Shown: positions 48,319 through 61,974, counted from the first letter of the stretch. The stretch: DNA of 64,000 bases from Panagrolaimus kolymaensis (GCA_028622995.1 JAJQJQ010000048.1:1488001-1552000), one strand, 5' to 3'. Made by a program: numbers and translations. The notes: generated by a model from the sequence alone, not told the origin.

Positions 48319-50210
48319 ATGATTAGAGCCAAGTTATTTTTTTTTTCTTTAACACTTTTCCATAAATTTTTTATTGTTTTTTAGTAATACAATTCTTCAC
48401 ATTTTTATTTTTATTATTGGTTTTATTGTTGGAGTATCTGTTATTTTTGCATGGATTAAACAGGATGCTGGTATTGTTGGTGTTGGTGATTCCAAACTTC
48501 CGCCTCGATCATTTTTCTTAAACTTGAATAGACAATTATTGAGAGAATTTGAAGAACAACAATCTAAAAAGCAACTAGAGCAAAAAGATGTTGTGGAGAA
48601 ACAACAACCTAAAGCTCCTGGAAACGCACCTATTGTTGAAAGCGATGTTCGAGTTCAAACTAAACATGGTAAGTAAAAAAAAATAAAAAGCTTTTTTCGT
48701 TTAGAGACACTGATTTGATAAATTATAAAATATTGTAAACTTATTTTCTTGATGAAAAAGATAATACAAAATTTTAGTTTAAAAAGTTTAGAAGCTTTTT
48801 TTAAATATTTTTCGATCACCAAAAAAACTCACGATTCTTTTTCGCTTTGAAAGCGGACTTTCGTTGCGAAAACATAAAATCTTTTGACCCTAAAAATAGG
48901 TTTGCTGTCTTTAGCAAAAAAGTTCTTTAACATAATTAATAAAAAATCTTTTAGATGCCTCTTCTGTTACAAAAACCTTGTTTGATTCCGTGAAAATTCT
49001 TTGCTTAATCAATACCGCATCAAAACATATTGAAGCTCGAGCGATCCACGTAAACGCCACATGGGCTAAAAGATGTAATAAACATATATTTTTAAGTTAC
49101 AATGAAGCAAGCTTTTTAAATAAAATAAATCACAAATATATTTTTAAAACTGTTTTTAGAGCTTTGATTTACCATATCTAAATTTGGGGGTTCCCGAGCT
49201 TCGATCAAATTTATGGAATAAAATGCGAGCACTTTTTCGTTGGATTGTAAAAGTACAATTTTTTTAAAAGTTTGTCCATTAAAAAATCAAATTAATTTCT
49301 TTTAGAATGAAGTGGATAATTATGATTATTTTCTTCGAGCTGATGATGATTCATATTTTATTATGGAAAATTTACGATTTATGCTTCTTCCATATAATCC
49401 TGAAGAACCTTTGTATATTGGTTCTAGATTTAAAATGATTGTTAAAAATGGATATATGAGTGGCGGGGCTGGATATATTTTGACCAGGCAAGTCCTCCAA
49501 TGTCCAAAAATAGAAACACAAAGTCCTCAAATTTTCAAAATTGCTTCGAGAAAAATTTGTATTTTTATGAATAAAGCAAAATACTAATTTCAGAGCCGCA
49601 GTTAAAAAACTGGTCCCAGGTTTTGATGACCCACAAATATGTCCACAAGAAAATGGAGATAAAGAAGATGCCAAAATTGGTGCATGCATGGAAAAACTAA
49701 ATATTCCATCGGTGGATACACGAGATAAATTAGTGAGTTTTAGTTATCGCAAAACATAAATATTTTTTTAATTATCTTAAATTTATCAATTTTCAGGGTC
49801 GACATCGAATGCTTCCATTTTCTCCAGGAGACCATCTAGTTGAAGGTTTACGTTCGCGACATTTTCAATATTTATATTATCCCTATAAAAGTAATGAAGT
49901 AAGTAAGCAGCAAACTTTTAACTCTAATTTATTTTTGCCAGAAATTCATAATTTGGAATTCACAAGCTTAAATTTATTTTAGACTGCTGTATTTGAATGT
50001 TGCGCAAATCATATGATTTCATTTCATTATATAAATAAAAATTTAATGTATTATTTTGAATTTTTAATTTATCATGTTCGCGCCATTGGTTCATTGGATG
50101 ATTTATGGGTGAAAGCTGCGGAAGCTGGAATTGCGGAAGGAAAATCTTTGTTAGAAATATTAAAAGAAGCTTCCATTGATATGGCTTTAAATACTACCCT
50201 TATTTCTTAA
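48319..50210 (+). CDS. c1galt1: Core-1 beta-1,3-galactosyltransferase (C1GALT1/T-synthase type)
   Basis: Adds galactose beta-1,3 to GalNAc-Ser/Thr to make the core-1 O-glycan in the Golgi. Eight exons (48319-48332, 48385-48668, 48955-49106, 49160-49252, 49306-49487, 49594-49732, 49797-49898, 49983-50210) give 397 aa. Seen: a short cytosolic tail (MIRANN), signal anchor, Gln/Lys-rich stem, CLINTASKHIEARAIHVNATWAKRC, WNKMRALFRWIVK, YDYFLRADDDSY (DxD site), SGGAGYILTRAAVKKLVPG, and the paired-Cys region near FECCANHMISFHYI. Two introns appear to use GC donors (49107 GCAAGC and 49488 GCAAGT); both are needed to keep the conserved frame. The tiny 14-nt first exon is supported by frame only. Confidence 0.92.
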
Positions 50211-51812
50211 AAAAAATAAATTAATCTTACTTTTACCTGTATTTTTTCTTTATGAACATCACTTTTTTAGTTTCAACAAAAAAATAAATAATCACTATAG
50301 TTTTTTTCTTTTTGCACCCACAAAAAAACGTTGAACTTTTTTGTTTTTAGAATTTTATTGAAGACCCAAACCTTTAATACTTTTTATTTGTCTGATTTCG
50401 TTGAAAAAATGTACGTTTTTAAAAAAAAGCTTTTATGTATCATCAAGTTCCGCGAATATAAGAAAATGTAAAGCTATATATTTTTTAACTTTTATCAATG
50501 AAAAAAAAACAAAAAGAAATTTTTCTTTTTCTTCGCTTCAATTGTTGTTGCTTTTTTAAATGTATTTTTTTCTTTCTTTTGCGGGAGTTCAAAACAATGA
50601 AAAAAAGTTTGAAAACAAAAAATTAAAATTGAATTTATTTTTTATTTTTACACATCATAACAAAAAAATACGCTGCTTCTGAATTGTTGGATAGTCAGAC
50701 TCCACATCATTTTTCAAATTTTTGTATTATATTTTATGTTTTTTCGTTTCAATTGGTAGGTAGACGACGACTGACATCCTTTGTGAACTTGTTTACATAC
50801 ATCTCATTCAAATGTTTTAACATACATTTTTTATTATATATTTTTTTTGCTTGAAACCCAAAATTAAACAATGAAAAATTCTGAAATCCTTTTTGTTGGG
50901 CAGAAAACATGTTTATTATTTAACTTAATTTTTTGAATGTGCCTCGCCACCTGCAATAAAATCAAATAATGTTTTTTTGTTGCTTTGTTTATAATTTTGC
51001 CTTGATGGGTTAATTAAACGAAACAAAAAAAAAAGCCAACGAAGCAAAGAAAGAAAAAACCATTGTTTTCTGATATTTTTTTTGAAACTAAAACGTTATT
51101 CATAACTTTGGGAAATATTTGAGAGACAACTAAAAATTGAATTGTAAAAGGAAAAAAAGAATTAAATGTTGGGATTAACGTTCTCTTCTAGCACAGTGAG
51201 AAGAGACATTTTTATTTTATGTACTTTTATTTTTTGAGGTCACAGGATTAGCTTGATTGAAACACTTTTTTCAATATTAGTGAAACGTTTCGAAAAATTT
51301 CGAAATATTTTTTTATTTACGAAAAATAAGGGTCTTGGAACGATTGTAATCCGTTATGGAAGTTTTAAAGAACTCTAGAAAAAAAAGCTTAGACATTCTT
51401 AGATAAAATTCTCTTTGACTAGTGTATAAAAATTACACATTTCGAATTTTTAATATTTTTAGAAAAAAAACTTTTCAAGTTTCAATATTCATCGTTTTTT
51501 TAATTTACAAAAACGCTTCTTATTTTTCTTTCCCATAATTAATAATACAATATTATTCGGATTTTGAAGTCGCTTCAGTGATGGCTCTAGAATATGGAAA
51601 TTGTCGTCGATGTTAAATTGAAGGATGATAAAAACAAATTCGATTTTTTTTAACAATTTTATTTAAATAAAATAAAAAAGAATAAGATTTCCATCTTCTC
51701 ATAACGAAAGCCGTCCAGTTTTAATTTACGCATCGAGAATACAAAGATTTAATTTTTACGTTGTTTTTTTAATTAAATAATAGTACAATTTTTCAGTAAT
51801 TAATTATAAAAA
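50211..51812. other. Intergenic
   Basis: AT-rich, no gene recognised. TTTTTCAG at 51795-51796 lies 16 bases upstream of the next ATG and may be a trans-splice acceptor. Confidence 0.4.
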
Positions 51813-53038
51813 ATGGTGATGGGAATTGAATATAAAAGAATATTGATTCAAATATTAATAACTTTTTGTGTAGTATTTGCATTTTTTAAACTTTTTGCTA
51901 ATTTTTCGCCCATGGTAAAATTAAACCTTCCAAATAATCTTTACAATTTGCAAACTTCAAGAAATGTTGAACCTTTAATGAATCAACTTCGATGCTGCTT
52001 GAATTTGGCTTATTTTGAAGAAGCTGAAAATAAAAATGAATTTATTTTGCGTTATCGAAAATGCATCGCTAAATATGTACCAGATTTACCAGTGGAAAAA
52101 TATTATATGGGAAGATTTGGTGAAAATAAAATGTTTTTACCCATGCAAAATTCTTTTGATCAAACTAAATGTGTTTGGCTCACCATTGGCATAGGAGGGG
52201 CTGATAATGCTGAAAAAGAATTTAAACAAAAATATCCTGAATGTGATTTATTTGGGATTGAAGCTTCACCTGATCAATATGCAGGATTTGAAAAATATGG
52301 TACCATTATTCCTTTTGGCGTTGGTAAGTTTAAGAAAATTTCCTACTATTTTAATTTTTCTTGTTTGAAAAAAAACAGTAACTTTTTCCAATTTTTCAAA
52401 CATTTTTTAAAAAGCGTTCACTAAAATTTTTATATTTTCGCTGTTAGACCAAAAAAGGTTTAGCCTTTTTATTTTTGACATTTTTATATTTTCATTTTTC
52501 ACTGATTTTCATAAACTCTGTTTTTCAGGGGTCACAAATGGCACCTTTGAACTCACCGTTAGAGAAGGCTCGAGTTACCATAAAAAAGAAGTGGCTGTTT
52601 TATCGATGGCTGAAATCCTTGATAAATATGTTGGTTCCCGTCTCGTTCATTACATGACCATCGATATAGAAGGTTTTGAATATGGAATTTTGGAAGAACT
52701 TTTGAAAGGCAAAGTTTTAGCTAATCAAGGAATTGCTTTTTGTCAAGTAAGTTTGTACTATATTTTTTATTCCCAAGACGAAAATTTCTTTTTCAATTTT
52801 TCGCTGCGAAAGTATTTTTCTTTTTTATAATTAATCAAAGAATTTTTTTAAGATCGACGCTGAATTGCATGGTGGAAAATCGGGCCAAGCATCAGAAATC
52901 CTCCACAAATTCGATACTAATGTCTCAGATTATTTGCCGGTGATCACAAAAAAATTTATGATTCACGAAAAGGTTACTTGGGTAAACATAAAAAATCCTG
53001 AATGTATTAAAGCTTTTGGTCTTGAAGTATTTTTATGA
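51813..53038 (+). CDS. FkbM-type methyltransferase (Methyltransf_21), membrane anchored
   Basis: Three exons (51813-52323, 52529-52746, 52853-53038) join to 304 aa. N-terminal hydrophobic anchor (ILIQILITFCVVFAFFKLF), then Cys-containing linker and a Rossmann-type SAM-binding region: VWLTIGIGGADNAEKEF (glycine loop), CDLFGIEASP (acidic end of strand 2), HYMTIDIEGFEYGILEELL, the signature of FkbM-type enzymes. These are S-adenosylmethionine-dependent O-methyltransferases; nematodes have an expanded anchored set of unknown substrate. The position beside glycosyltransferase genes fits modification of glycans, but this is inference. No defect seen. Confidence 0.86.
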
Positions 53039-53386
53039 TTAAAAAATAAAAAAATTTTTGTTGTTAAAATAATATTGGAAAAATAAATTATAAAAAAATA
53101 AATTTCTCCATTAACACTTCAAATGCATATTTTTATAATATTTAAAATTAATGTGAAGTGTCTGCGGAATTTAATTAATTTTATTTACTTTTTATGACCA
53201 TACATCAGTTTTTTGATTGCACTAAAATATATCTGTTTGTGTATTTAAATTTTTCAACAAGAGAAAATTTTTTTTAAATATTTAAAAAGCATTTGAGAAA
53301 AGAAACTTTTGGTGAACGAAATTGATTCCTTTGCATTTCTTATGGCGTCTTATTTTTTAAACTAACAACAATAATTTAAAAACTTT

Positions 53387-53880
53387 TAATAAAATATTCA
53401 AAAACAAAAGCAGGAAAAAATAAGATCAATGAAAAGCAAAATCAATAATTTTTGCAAGAATGATGAGTTTTGTTTTTTATCATTCCAAGCGGCCATGATT
53501 TTATGATTCATAAAAAAATGGGTTATGTCTGAGTAAATGTGTTTTTTTCATTACCCTTTTTTTGACACAAAAAATAAATTAAAATGGTTGTTTCTTTTTT
53601 GTTGTTGATTTTTTATTAAATTAAAATAAATGATTCATTATTGGAAAATGTTTTTTATCGTTCAAAAAAATGCATAAAGATTACAAAGATAGGAATGGCA
53701 GCAAAAAAAAACACACATTTCGGGCAGCAAAAATAAAACAGCTGAAAACCGATGAAAATAAATCACAAAAATAAAAGAGAAAAAACGGCATTAAAAGTCG
53801 TTTTATGATTTAGCGTTTGCTAACGATTTTTCTTTTGAATATTTTATAAAATTATTTTTTTAACTTTAATATAAAGAATA
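53387..53880 (+). repeat. Diverged direct repeat, copy 1
   Basis: Shares many blocks in the same order with 54486-54988, for example TAAAATATTCA, ATAAGATCAAT, GCAAGAATGAT, GGGCAGCAAAAATAAA and TTTTGAATATTTTATA, with numerous substitutions and small indels between them. Confidence 0.75.
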
Positions 53881-54485
53881 GCAATCCTTTTTTATAATCG
53901 GTTAATATTTAAAACAATTGAGATGCTTCACTAATATTAGCTAAAACGAAATAAACAAAAAACTAGAATTTTATGCCTTTAAATTTATTGGAATTTTCTC
54001 TACAAAAAATCAATATTTGAATTTATCCATTTTTTTTATCCATTTTGGAAATTTTAAGGAAAACAAAAAAAAAATAAACTAAATAAAAAGATTTTCACCA
54101 TTTATTTCTTTCTTTTATTTATAGGAAAATTAAACGCAACAACATAGCTTAATTTTTTAACGCTAAAATTTAGGTGCTGAAATCGAGCGCCGTTTTTAAA
54201 TATGCTACTGCGACTTCTTTTGGATTTGCTGCATTTGAAGCGCGTCATAACGAGGTATACTTTCCATGGGAATGCTAAGGATAATTGTACCAGCATTAAT
54301 TTGTTCAACATTTATCAATTTTATTCCATCCTTTTTGTTTTTAATAAAAAATATAATCGTTTTAAACATGAACCAATTTATTTTATTAATTTATTTATTT
54401 AAAGCCTTTTATCTGTCTCGAAGGACGAAAGTGTCTAACAAGCGAAACCAAATAAAATACGTAAATGAAAATTAAAAAAAAAATT

Positions 54486-54988
54486 TAAATAAAATATTCA
54501 GAAACAAAACCGTGAAAAAAATAAGATCAATAAAAAGCAAATTCAGTTTTTTTTTGTTGCAAGAATGATTATTTTTGCCTTTCATTATTCCAAACAAGGC
54601 CAATGATTTTATAATTCATCTAAAATGAAAGCAATATCTGCGAAAATGTGTTTTTTTGAACCATTTTTTTGCGCAAAAAATAAATTAAGCTGTTTGCTAT
54701 TTTTTTGTTGTTGTTGGTTTTTATCGATTGAAAAAAATATTTCTTTCTTTTTTTCGTTAAAAATAATGAATAAAGATTGCGAAGAATAAAATGAAAAAAA
54801 AACACACACATTTCGGGCAGCAAAAATAAACCAGCTGAATATCAACGAAAAGAAATCAATAAATTGAAAGAGAAAAAAATGGCATAAAAAAAGTCATTTT
54901 TTGATTTAGTTTTTGCAAACGACTTTTCTTTTTTGAATATTTTATATAGTTAATTTTTTTTATTTAGTTTAAAATAAAAAATAGTTAA
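54486..54988 (+). repeat. Diverged direct repeat, copy 2
   Basis: Second copy of the stretch at 53387-53880, about 1.1 kb downstream in the same orientation. Confidence 0.75.
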
Positions 54989-55459
54989 AAAAGCGACTGG
55001 TGGATTTACTAGCGTCATCGTCGAAAATATTAAGAAATCAAATAACTGCATTATTTTTTCTCCCTTCGGTTTCAATATTTAGGGCAAAAGAGAATCATAA
55101 CCTTATTATGGATGGGATATTTCTTCAAAACGTCGGTGATGCCATACGTTAAAAAACCCCAAATTTAATAAATATATTTTTATTTCTTTTTTAAGTTGAA
55201 ATCTATCTTTCAAAATAAATTAAACATTAGTAACCCAAAGATCCATTTGATTTTCACTTTCAACCACAAATTTATATTATTTTTATATAAAAAAGTTAAA
55301 TAATGTAAAATAAATGCGAGAAACAACAATAACAAAAATATAATATATTTACCCGAATTTTTTTTGTAAAACAAAACAGAAAAAATAATAAACGAAGAAA
55401 GTTAAAATTGCGCCAAATAATTAACACCATTTTTTTCTTCATGATTTTTCTTCGGTTTT

Positions 55460-58400
55460 TCAGTTGTTGTTTGAAGCCAACGATGATAAAGTTTCGATGA
55501 GTTTCGAAGAACTCTGGGTTGGCGAAATTTTTATTTTTAATGTTGTTGGAATTATTTTAGTTTGAAAATTTTTTTTCAAAGTTGGGGGCGAAAATAAGCT
55601 TTTCTTTGTCGTTGCCAAAATTGTCGTCGGTGGATTCGCTGTGGATAATTTAATTAAACTTTTACAAAAACAATATGATTCATATTTGGCTCCTGCCGCG
55701 CAATAAGCTTGAGCTGCATATGGATTAGCTCTTGGAAACCTTTCAGATAAAATAACAAAACTTCCATTTTGGCTTCCATTTTGAGTAATAAAGCCCGAAA
55801 ATTGGCCTCTTCCAGGGAGTGTTTCCCAATTAATTTGAAATACTTTAATATTTTCCATTTTTTCTTCATATTCATTCACTTCCAAATTCGCTTCAGGATT
55901 CAAAGTTAAAAGACTGCAAACAGAAGTTTCATTAAATTCTCTCAAATTTTCATTCATTTTTTCTATCATTAAATTCACTGCAGTCAAACCTATTTCATTT
56001 TTCTTTGGAATTAGATGCTTTTTAAAATCACACATACAAAAATGAAATGGAATTCCCAAACGATCGCATGTTCGAGGTTGGGGAAGTGGGTGGAAGAGAG
56101 AACTGCCCTTAAGTAAAGGATTAGGATGTCGAGGGTTCGATGGCTAAAAAAATAATTTTTATTGTTGTTTTTATTAAATAAAATGAAAGACAAAATCCAT
56201 AATTAATTTTTCCTGTAAAATTTAATACAAAAAAATATTAAAAAAGTCGAATATTTTTGTTAAAATAAAGGTAGCTTTCTTTAATATAAAAAATAAAAAG
56301 CTAACTTTAAGAGAGAAAAGTGGAATAGAATTTAATAAATAAATACAAATGAAATTTTGACAATTTTATCGAATACACCTTTTTTAGAATTTTTGACAAA
56401 TATATTTAAACCAAAAAATTTATTAATGTATTTCAAAACTTTAGAAAATATTCAAATATTCGATTAATTATATTTTTGGCTTAGATTTCTTTTTTGTATC
56501 TCGGGAAGAATAAAAAAAAAATACCATAGAAATTTTTTTAGTTGATGAAATTTTAAAAGTTATTAAAAAACTCAGGGAACTCTCGCGCTTTCTTTCTTAC
56601 CTTCGTGATTTCCACCATGGTTGCATAAAGATCATAATGACTAATCAATTCATGAGCATTTTGTTTAAGAATATTAATAATTTTTGGATCCCGTCTCATT
56701 CGAGCTGGAATAGACATAAATAATAAAGGATTTTTATCTTCGATTTCTCCAACTTCGGTACTTCTTAAAGAACCTAATCGATTTCCATGATCACCCATAA
56801 CCAAAACGAAGGAATTATTTAACTAAAAAATATTATGATTTAAATACTTTTGGTCTCCAAACGAAAATATAAAAATAAGTTAGTGCCTTACTTTTTCTTG
56901 ATATTTATTAAAAAAATCAAAAAAATAATCATCGGTGTGATATAAATTATTCCTAGAATTATGACTTAATTCTGTCATCCAAGTTAAAGAAAATTTCGGT
57001 TGATCCGGATATGCATCAAGAAAATTCTTTAAATATTCTATTTGATAATAATGTTTTTCTTTACATGAATCTTTAGTCATTACTCGATTCATATATGTTG
57101 ATCTCCAACCTTTATTTCCTTCAAGTCGAACTTGAAATGGTCTGCAAAAAAAAAAATAAATCAATGAAAATACGCTTTCAAAAAAAAATACATATGTAAA
57201 TTTAAAAAAAGCCAGACTACATGTGTTTCATAAAAAGTGAAACTCAAGCAGAAAGTTTCAATTTTCATTGTTAAATTTTTTTCTTCCAACTTTTTAAAAT
57301 CGAAAGAAAAAAGTAATAAAATCTTTTATTAATTAGATTTTACTAACTCTTTCGAAAATGCATGCCTGTTTTGTGAAAAAGAAGCGTGAGAAATCTACCT
57401 ATTTATTTTTGAAAAGTTTGATTTTAGCACGAAAAAATATAAAAATTATTATTTTAGATAAATAATATAAAAAGTAACAGTAAAGTTAATTAACTAACTT
57501 CATATAATGTGTAGTTGGAGCCTTTTCAAATCCAAAACAATTAGGCCAATTAAATACTCCTTTTTGCCAATCTTCTGACATCATCGTTTTATATCCATCA
57601 TCTTGAAATCGATAACCAATAAATTGATCATCATCCAAAAATTCTCGACACCACTGGGTTGAATTATCGTAATCAGCTTTATGGCCACGAGAAACTGGGG
57701 AAATAGGAATGGGATATATAGTTTTTCCTGTAAAACAAACAAAAAACATTAATATAAAATTTATTTTCGTGGCAAGAGAAAAAAATCCACAAAAAAATAA
57801 ATTTTTATTTTACCAAGTAAAAGTGCAAAACCATTTGGTCGACTATTTATTCCAACTTTATTTAAATGTCGAAAAGCTATAGCTTCATAATATTCTCTTA
57901 AAACATGGAGGGTTTTAGGCATGGATCGAATAAATTGTGTCGAAGCAACGGAATCAAATAAAATTATATGGACATCGGGTTTATCAAGAGGTGGCGGCAT
58001 TGTTGGAACATCTGTAATCGTCGATGTTTCCTCTACTTGTGATGGGAAACTAAAAAATTACAATTTTAATAGTTCAAAAATTGGTTACAAAAAAATTAGA
58101 TTAATTGAAAAATTTTAAAAATAAATATTTAAAAAAAGAAGCCTTTTACTTGGTTTATCTTTGCCGCGATTTGAGTTTTTATTGATGAAAAAAAAAAAAT
58201 TGCATTTTTTTTTATTCTTGCGGAATGGATTCAAGGGTTTTAGCTTGAAAGAAAACATAAAATTAAACACTGTCGTCAATGTATCGAAGCGAAAGATTTG
58301 TCTTGATGCGAAAAAGTGGCTCCAATCCATTATTAAATTATTTAATAGAAAAAAGTGGTGTTTTAAAAAATGAAAATTTCGTAGTCAAAATTTCAAAAAA

Positions 58401-59453
58401 TTTTAAAGATGGAATTCGATATTCAAGGAGAAAGAAAAACATTCCTTGAAAATCGTATAAAAGCTCGGAGAAAATAAATTTTTTTTTAAAATAAATAAAA
58501 ATAAAACTAACTCTGGTCGATAAATTTGTGCATGTAAAAATTCATAAAAAATTTCCATTTCTCCTGAAGTTTCATTATAATTATTACATTGAACTTCAAT
58601 TACATCACATCGAGGTCGAATACCATCGAAAGGTTCCATCCATTCGCCAAATTCAATTCGATAATCTCCATTTGGTTTTAAACAACGCCACTGACAAAAT
58701 GTCGCGTTTTCATTATTTTCAGAATTTTCGCATTTTTTGCCGCATTCAATATAAAGTTTTCCATCGATGAGTTTTGAAATTGGTTCAACTTTGACTGTGC
58801 AATTTTTCGTTGGATCAGGAATGGGCCAAAAATTTATCCATTTTTCTATTGTTGGATCCCAAGGATTTACATTTCGCAATTCACAATGATCAAATAATAA
58901 TTTTGTTGTTGATTCTGATTCATTATTATTATTTTTATTGAAAGGAATTAAATGGAAATTATCTATAAAATAATTTTAAAAAATTAATTAAAATTAAAAT
59001 CGGTTTATGGCAAATGTTTTTTTGTGATACATACTTTTAAAACTCTTTTATGGACATCTGAACGCACACGACGAGAGTCGAAAGATTAGATTTAAGAATT
59101 TGGAAAAATAAAAAAAGTTATTCACATATTTTTTGGAATCGAATTACTTTATTTTTAAAGCATAAATTTTTGTTATAAGCGTAAAAAATGTTTTTGAGAG
59201 ATTTCAAAATAAATTAATAAAGTTATACTTGAAAAAATTTACTTTTTTGAAAGCAAGATTAATATTTATAAAAATTCTATGATATGTATTTGGTCGATAC
59301 TTTTAGTCAAGTTAATTGGAACAGAAACATACCTGAATTCAATATAGTTAAATTATAATCAAAATTATTCCATATTAATGAATCATCCACAATTAAAATT
59401 ATTATCAAAGCCAATATTGTTATGGAAGCAACAATTTTTTTGGTGTTCGACAT
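55460..59453 (-). CDS. DUF229 family protein (alkaline-phosphatase/sulfatase-like fold)
   Basis: Seven exons (59453-59333, 58962-58512, 58049-57814, 57727-57499, 57141-56892, 56822-56601, 56143-55460) join in phase to 730 aa. N-terminal signal anchor ([16 protein letters not shown]), then a Cys-rich region ([21 protein letters not shown]) and the DUF229 core: [22 protein letters not shown] (family DS(V/I) motif holding the likely nucleophile), [42 protein letters not shown], and [11 protein letters not shown] (GDHG metal site). DUF229 proteins share the alkaline-phosphatase superfamily fold and are common in nematodes; the substrate is unknown. The C-terminal 50 residues are Thr/Pro/Lys/Ser-rich, likely extracellular and glycosylated. 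Confidence 0.9.
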
Positions 59454-60980
59454 CTTCTAAAAAAATTAGGTATTTTTATTTTACTTTTTAAAACAAATAT
59501 GTAAACAAGAAAAAAGAAAAAATTTTAGAATAAAATTACAGTTATTTTTAAAATACTAAACTAAAAAATGAAATATTTAGGATATGCGGATTTGTTAAAT
59601 ATAATTCTTATTTAACCTTTTTCCTTTTCTTTTTTTTGAAACATGTAAAACTAAAGCTACATTTTTTTCAACTAATTTTTACATGACAGATGTTCAAACA
59701 TTTTTTTTGGTTCGGTTCAAAAAAACCACGTTTTTTCTCGTACACTTCTGCTGCTCCTCTTCTTTTTTACTTAGCAAACAATAGTCAGCAATGATCAATC
59801 AAAAAAGGAAAGCAAAAATGCAGAATAAAAAATTCATTTATGGATAAAAGCAAAAAAAAATTCTTTTGAAACAATAATTTCTGTATAATAAAAAAAGCTA
59901 CATACAATTGTAATTTTACAACAACAAAAATGAATAATCGACGGAAGTAGAATAACGAATTCTTTGCTTAGCTGTTTGTACAATTTTATTATATATTTTA
60001 ATATTAAAATTATACGTGTGGGAGCAAAAAAATTTATTTGATCTAAAAAAGTTTCAAAAGATCAAAAGTTTAATTCTGAAAAAAATATCCAAAAATCCCG
60101 TGTCATGTATTAATAAATTTACATATTACCAGACTGAAGCATAATTATCTAATCCAAAAAAAGAAAAAGAAAATTTATTTAATGTTTATAAAATTTGCAT
60201 ATTTTGATTATTTACTTGTATTTTACTCAAAATTTATTTTTAACTTGTCTCATTTATTATTTTTTTATTTCTTGCTGATCAAAAAACACACAAGAATATT
60301 TTATGGAAATATTTACCTTTTCCTTTTTGTTCCTTTTCTTTAACAAAGGTTTTTCCTTCTTCTTTAGTTTCTTTAATTGGAACAAAATGAAAATAAAATA
60401 AAAACGAAATTTGTGTTATCAGTAAAAATTAAGATGGTTTCACTTTTAGAATAAAATCTTTATGACTTCTTTGATGATAATGAAAAAAATATCGCTAAAA
60501 AATGGCTATTAATTTTTTTTAATTGAGCGAGCTCTTTTATTTTCTTTTTAACTTTCACTTTAATTATTGAGAAAAAGTTTAATTAAAAATAAAAATGGTT
60601 TTTCATTTTGGGATTAATCCATATAATGGTGAAGTTGCAGTTTACGAACATTTTTTAAGGTCACAACCTGATGGGTAGTTGCGTGCATCCCATCTCTTCT
60701 TTCAAACTTGGATTTTTAAGTTATTTTTGGTCTCTAAAAATTTATATCCGTCACACAAAGATGCTGTTATTTCTGTTAAAAAAAGATGTAGGGTTAACAT
60801 TCAAATTAAAATAATGTAAAAAAAATTTGATAACAACCAAACACATACACACATAAAAAAAGACATCATCATTATTTTATCAGCCTTTTGTCAACAATAA
60901 AAGAAAAGCAAAACAGAAGCTTTTGAGTTTTTTTTCCAGAGTAAAAAAATAAGAAAAATCTTTCCTTTTTAAAACAAAAA
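59454..60980. other. Divergent intergenic region
   Basis: Promoter side of the DUF229 gene (minus) and the C-type lectin gene (plus). No exon recognised. Confidence 0.4.
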
Positions 60981-61974
60981 ATGTTAGTCTTGCTATTTTT
61001 CTTTGCTATTTTCTCTTTTAGTTTAGCGAATAATTGCCCTAATGGCACTGTAGAATATGGTGGAAATTGTTATATTTTTCAAACAAATTCAACCGAATTT
61101 GCAACCGCTGAAATTTCTTGTAATGGATTAGGCGGCCATTTAGTTTCGATCCATAATGCTTTTACCAATGCTTTACTTACAGGTAAGTCAAAATAAATAT
61201 TTTTCTCAAAAAATTTATTTACATATCGGCTATTTAATTTTTTTCCGATTTTTTATTTTTTTAGGTGAAGCTCCCAATTATTTTCAAGATAGCACAGAAG
61301 TGGATTTTTGGATTGGTGCCACAACTATGATGATTCAAAAAAATTGGACATGGATGGATAATTCAGTTTTTGATTTTACTGATTGGTTAAAAGGGGAACC
61401 ACAAAATATTTCATCAGCTAATTGTGCAACCATTTCAATTTCAAATGGAGCATGGTCTTCACAAGATTGTATTAAGAAAAAACCTTATGTATGTGATGTC
61501 ACTCCCCATCCAACTTTTCCACCATATGTGTCTTGTCCATTTGGATGGAGTTATTTCCAGCCTACTGGCTGCTGTTATGGCTGTAACGGAACTGCTGATC
61601 AGCATTTGGGAAAAATCAATTTGACTTCAGCTGAAGAACATTGTTAAACCTTTGGCGCTCATTTAGTTTCAATTCATAGTTATGAAGAGTTTAAGTTTGT
61701 TGAATGTATGTAAATCAGAGTATGCGAAAAGCTTATTAATTTGCATTTTTAAGCGTATGACACTTACGCGTGGAATGGACCAATTTGGACCGGATTATTT
61801 TCGAATGATGGTGGAAAAACTTGGAGGTATACTGATGATACACCCATTGACTATCCATTTTGGGCAAACAGCACCAATACTTCGATTTCTGGTTGTGTAG
61901 TTTCAAGTATTTATAATCTTCAAGTTTTACATTGTAGCGATCTTTATCTTTATTTATGTAAAAAGAAAGCATAG
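60981..61974 (+). pseudogene. Secreted two-domain C-type lectin, stop in second domain
   Basis: Three exons (60981-61182, 61265-61705, 61754-61974). Signal peptide MLVLLFFFAIFSFSLA, then a first C-type lectin domain: CPNGTVEYGGNCYIF, AEISCNGLGGHLVSIHN, FWIGATT, W-x-W (WTWMD), GEPQN, CATISIS, WSSQDCIKKKPYVCD. A second domain starts CPFGWSYFQPTGCCYGC but is cut by TAA at 61645-61647 (codon ~195, after AEEHC); in the same frame the domain continues normally (TFGAHLVSIHSYEEF) and, after a proper intron, ends WTGLFSNDGGKTW ... LYLYLCKKK. The product is therefore either a one-and-a-half-domain lectin or a recent pseudogene. The QPD/EPN-type sugar site is only partly present in domain 1. Confidence 0.85.

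Larger units (their letters stand above)
53039..55459. other. Intergenic with diverged direct duplication and an orphan exon
   Basis: Holds two similar ~0.5-kb non-coding stretches (53387-53880 and 54486-54988) and a possible terminal exon between them at 54174-54278 (acceptor TTTAG, frame VLKSSAVFKYATATSFGFAA to WEC then stop). No upstream exon was found, so the exon may be a gene remnant. Confidence 0.4.
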
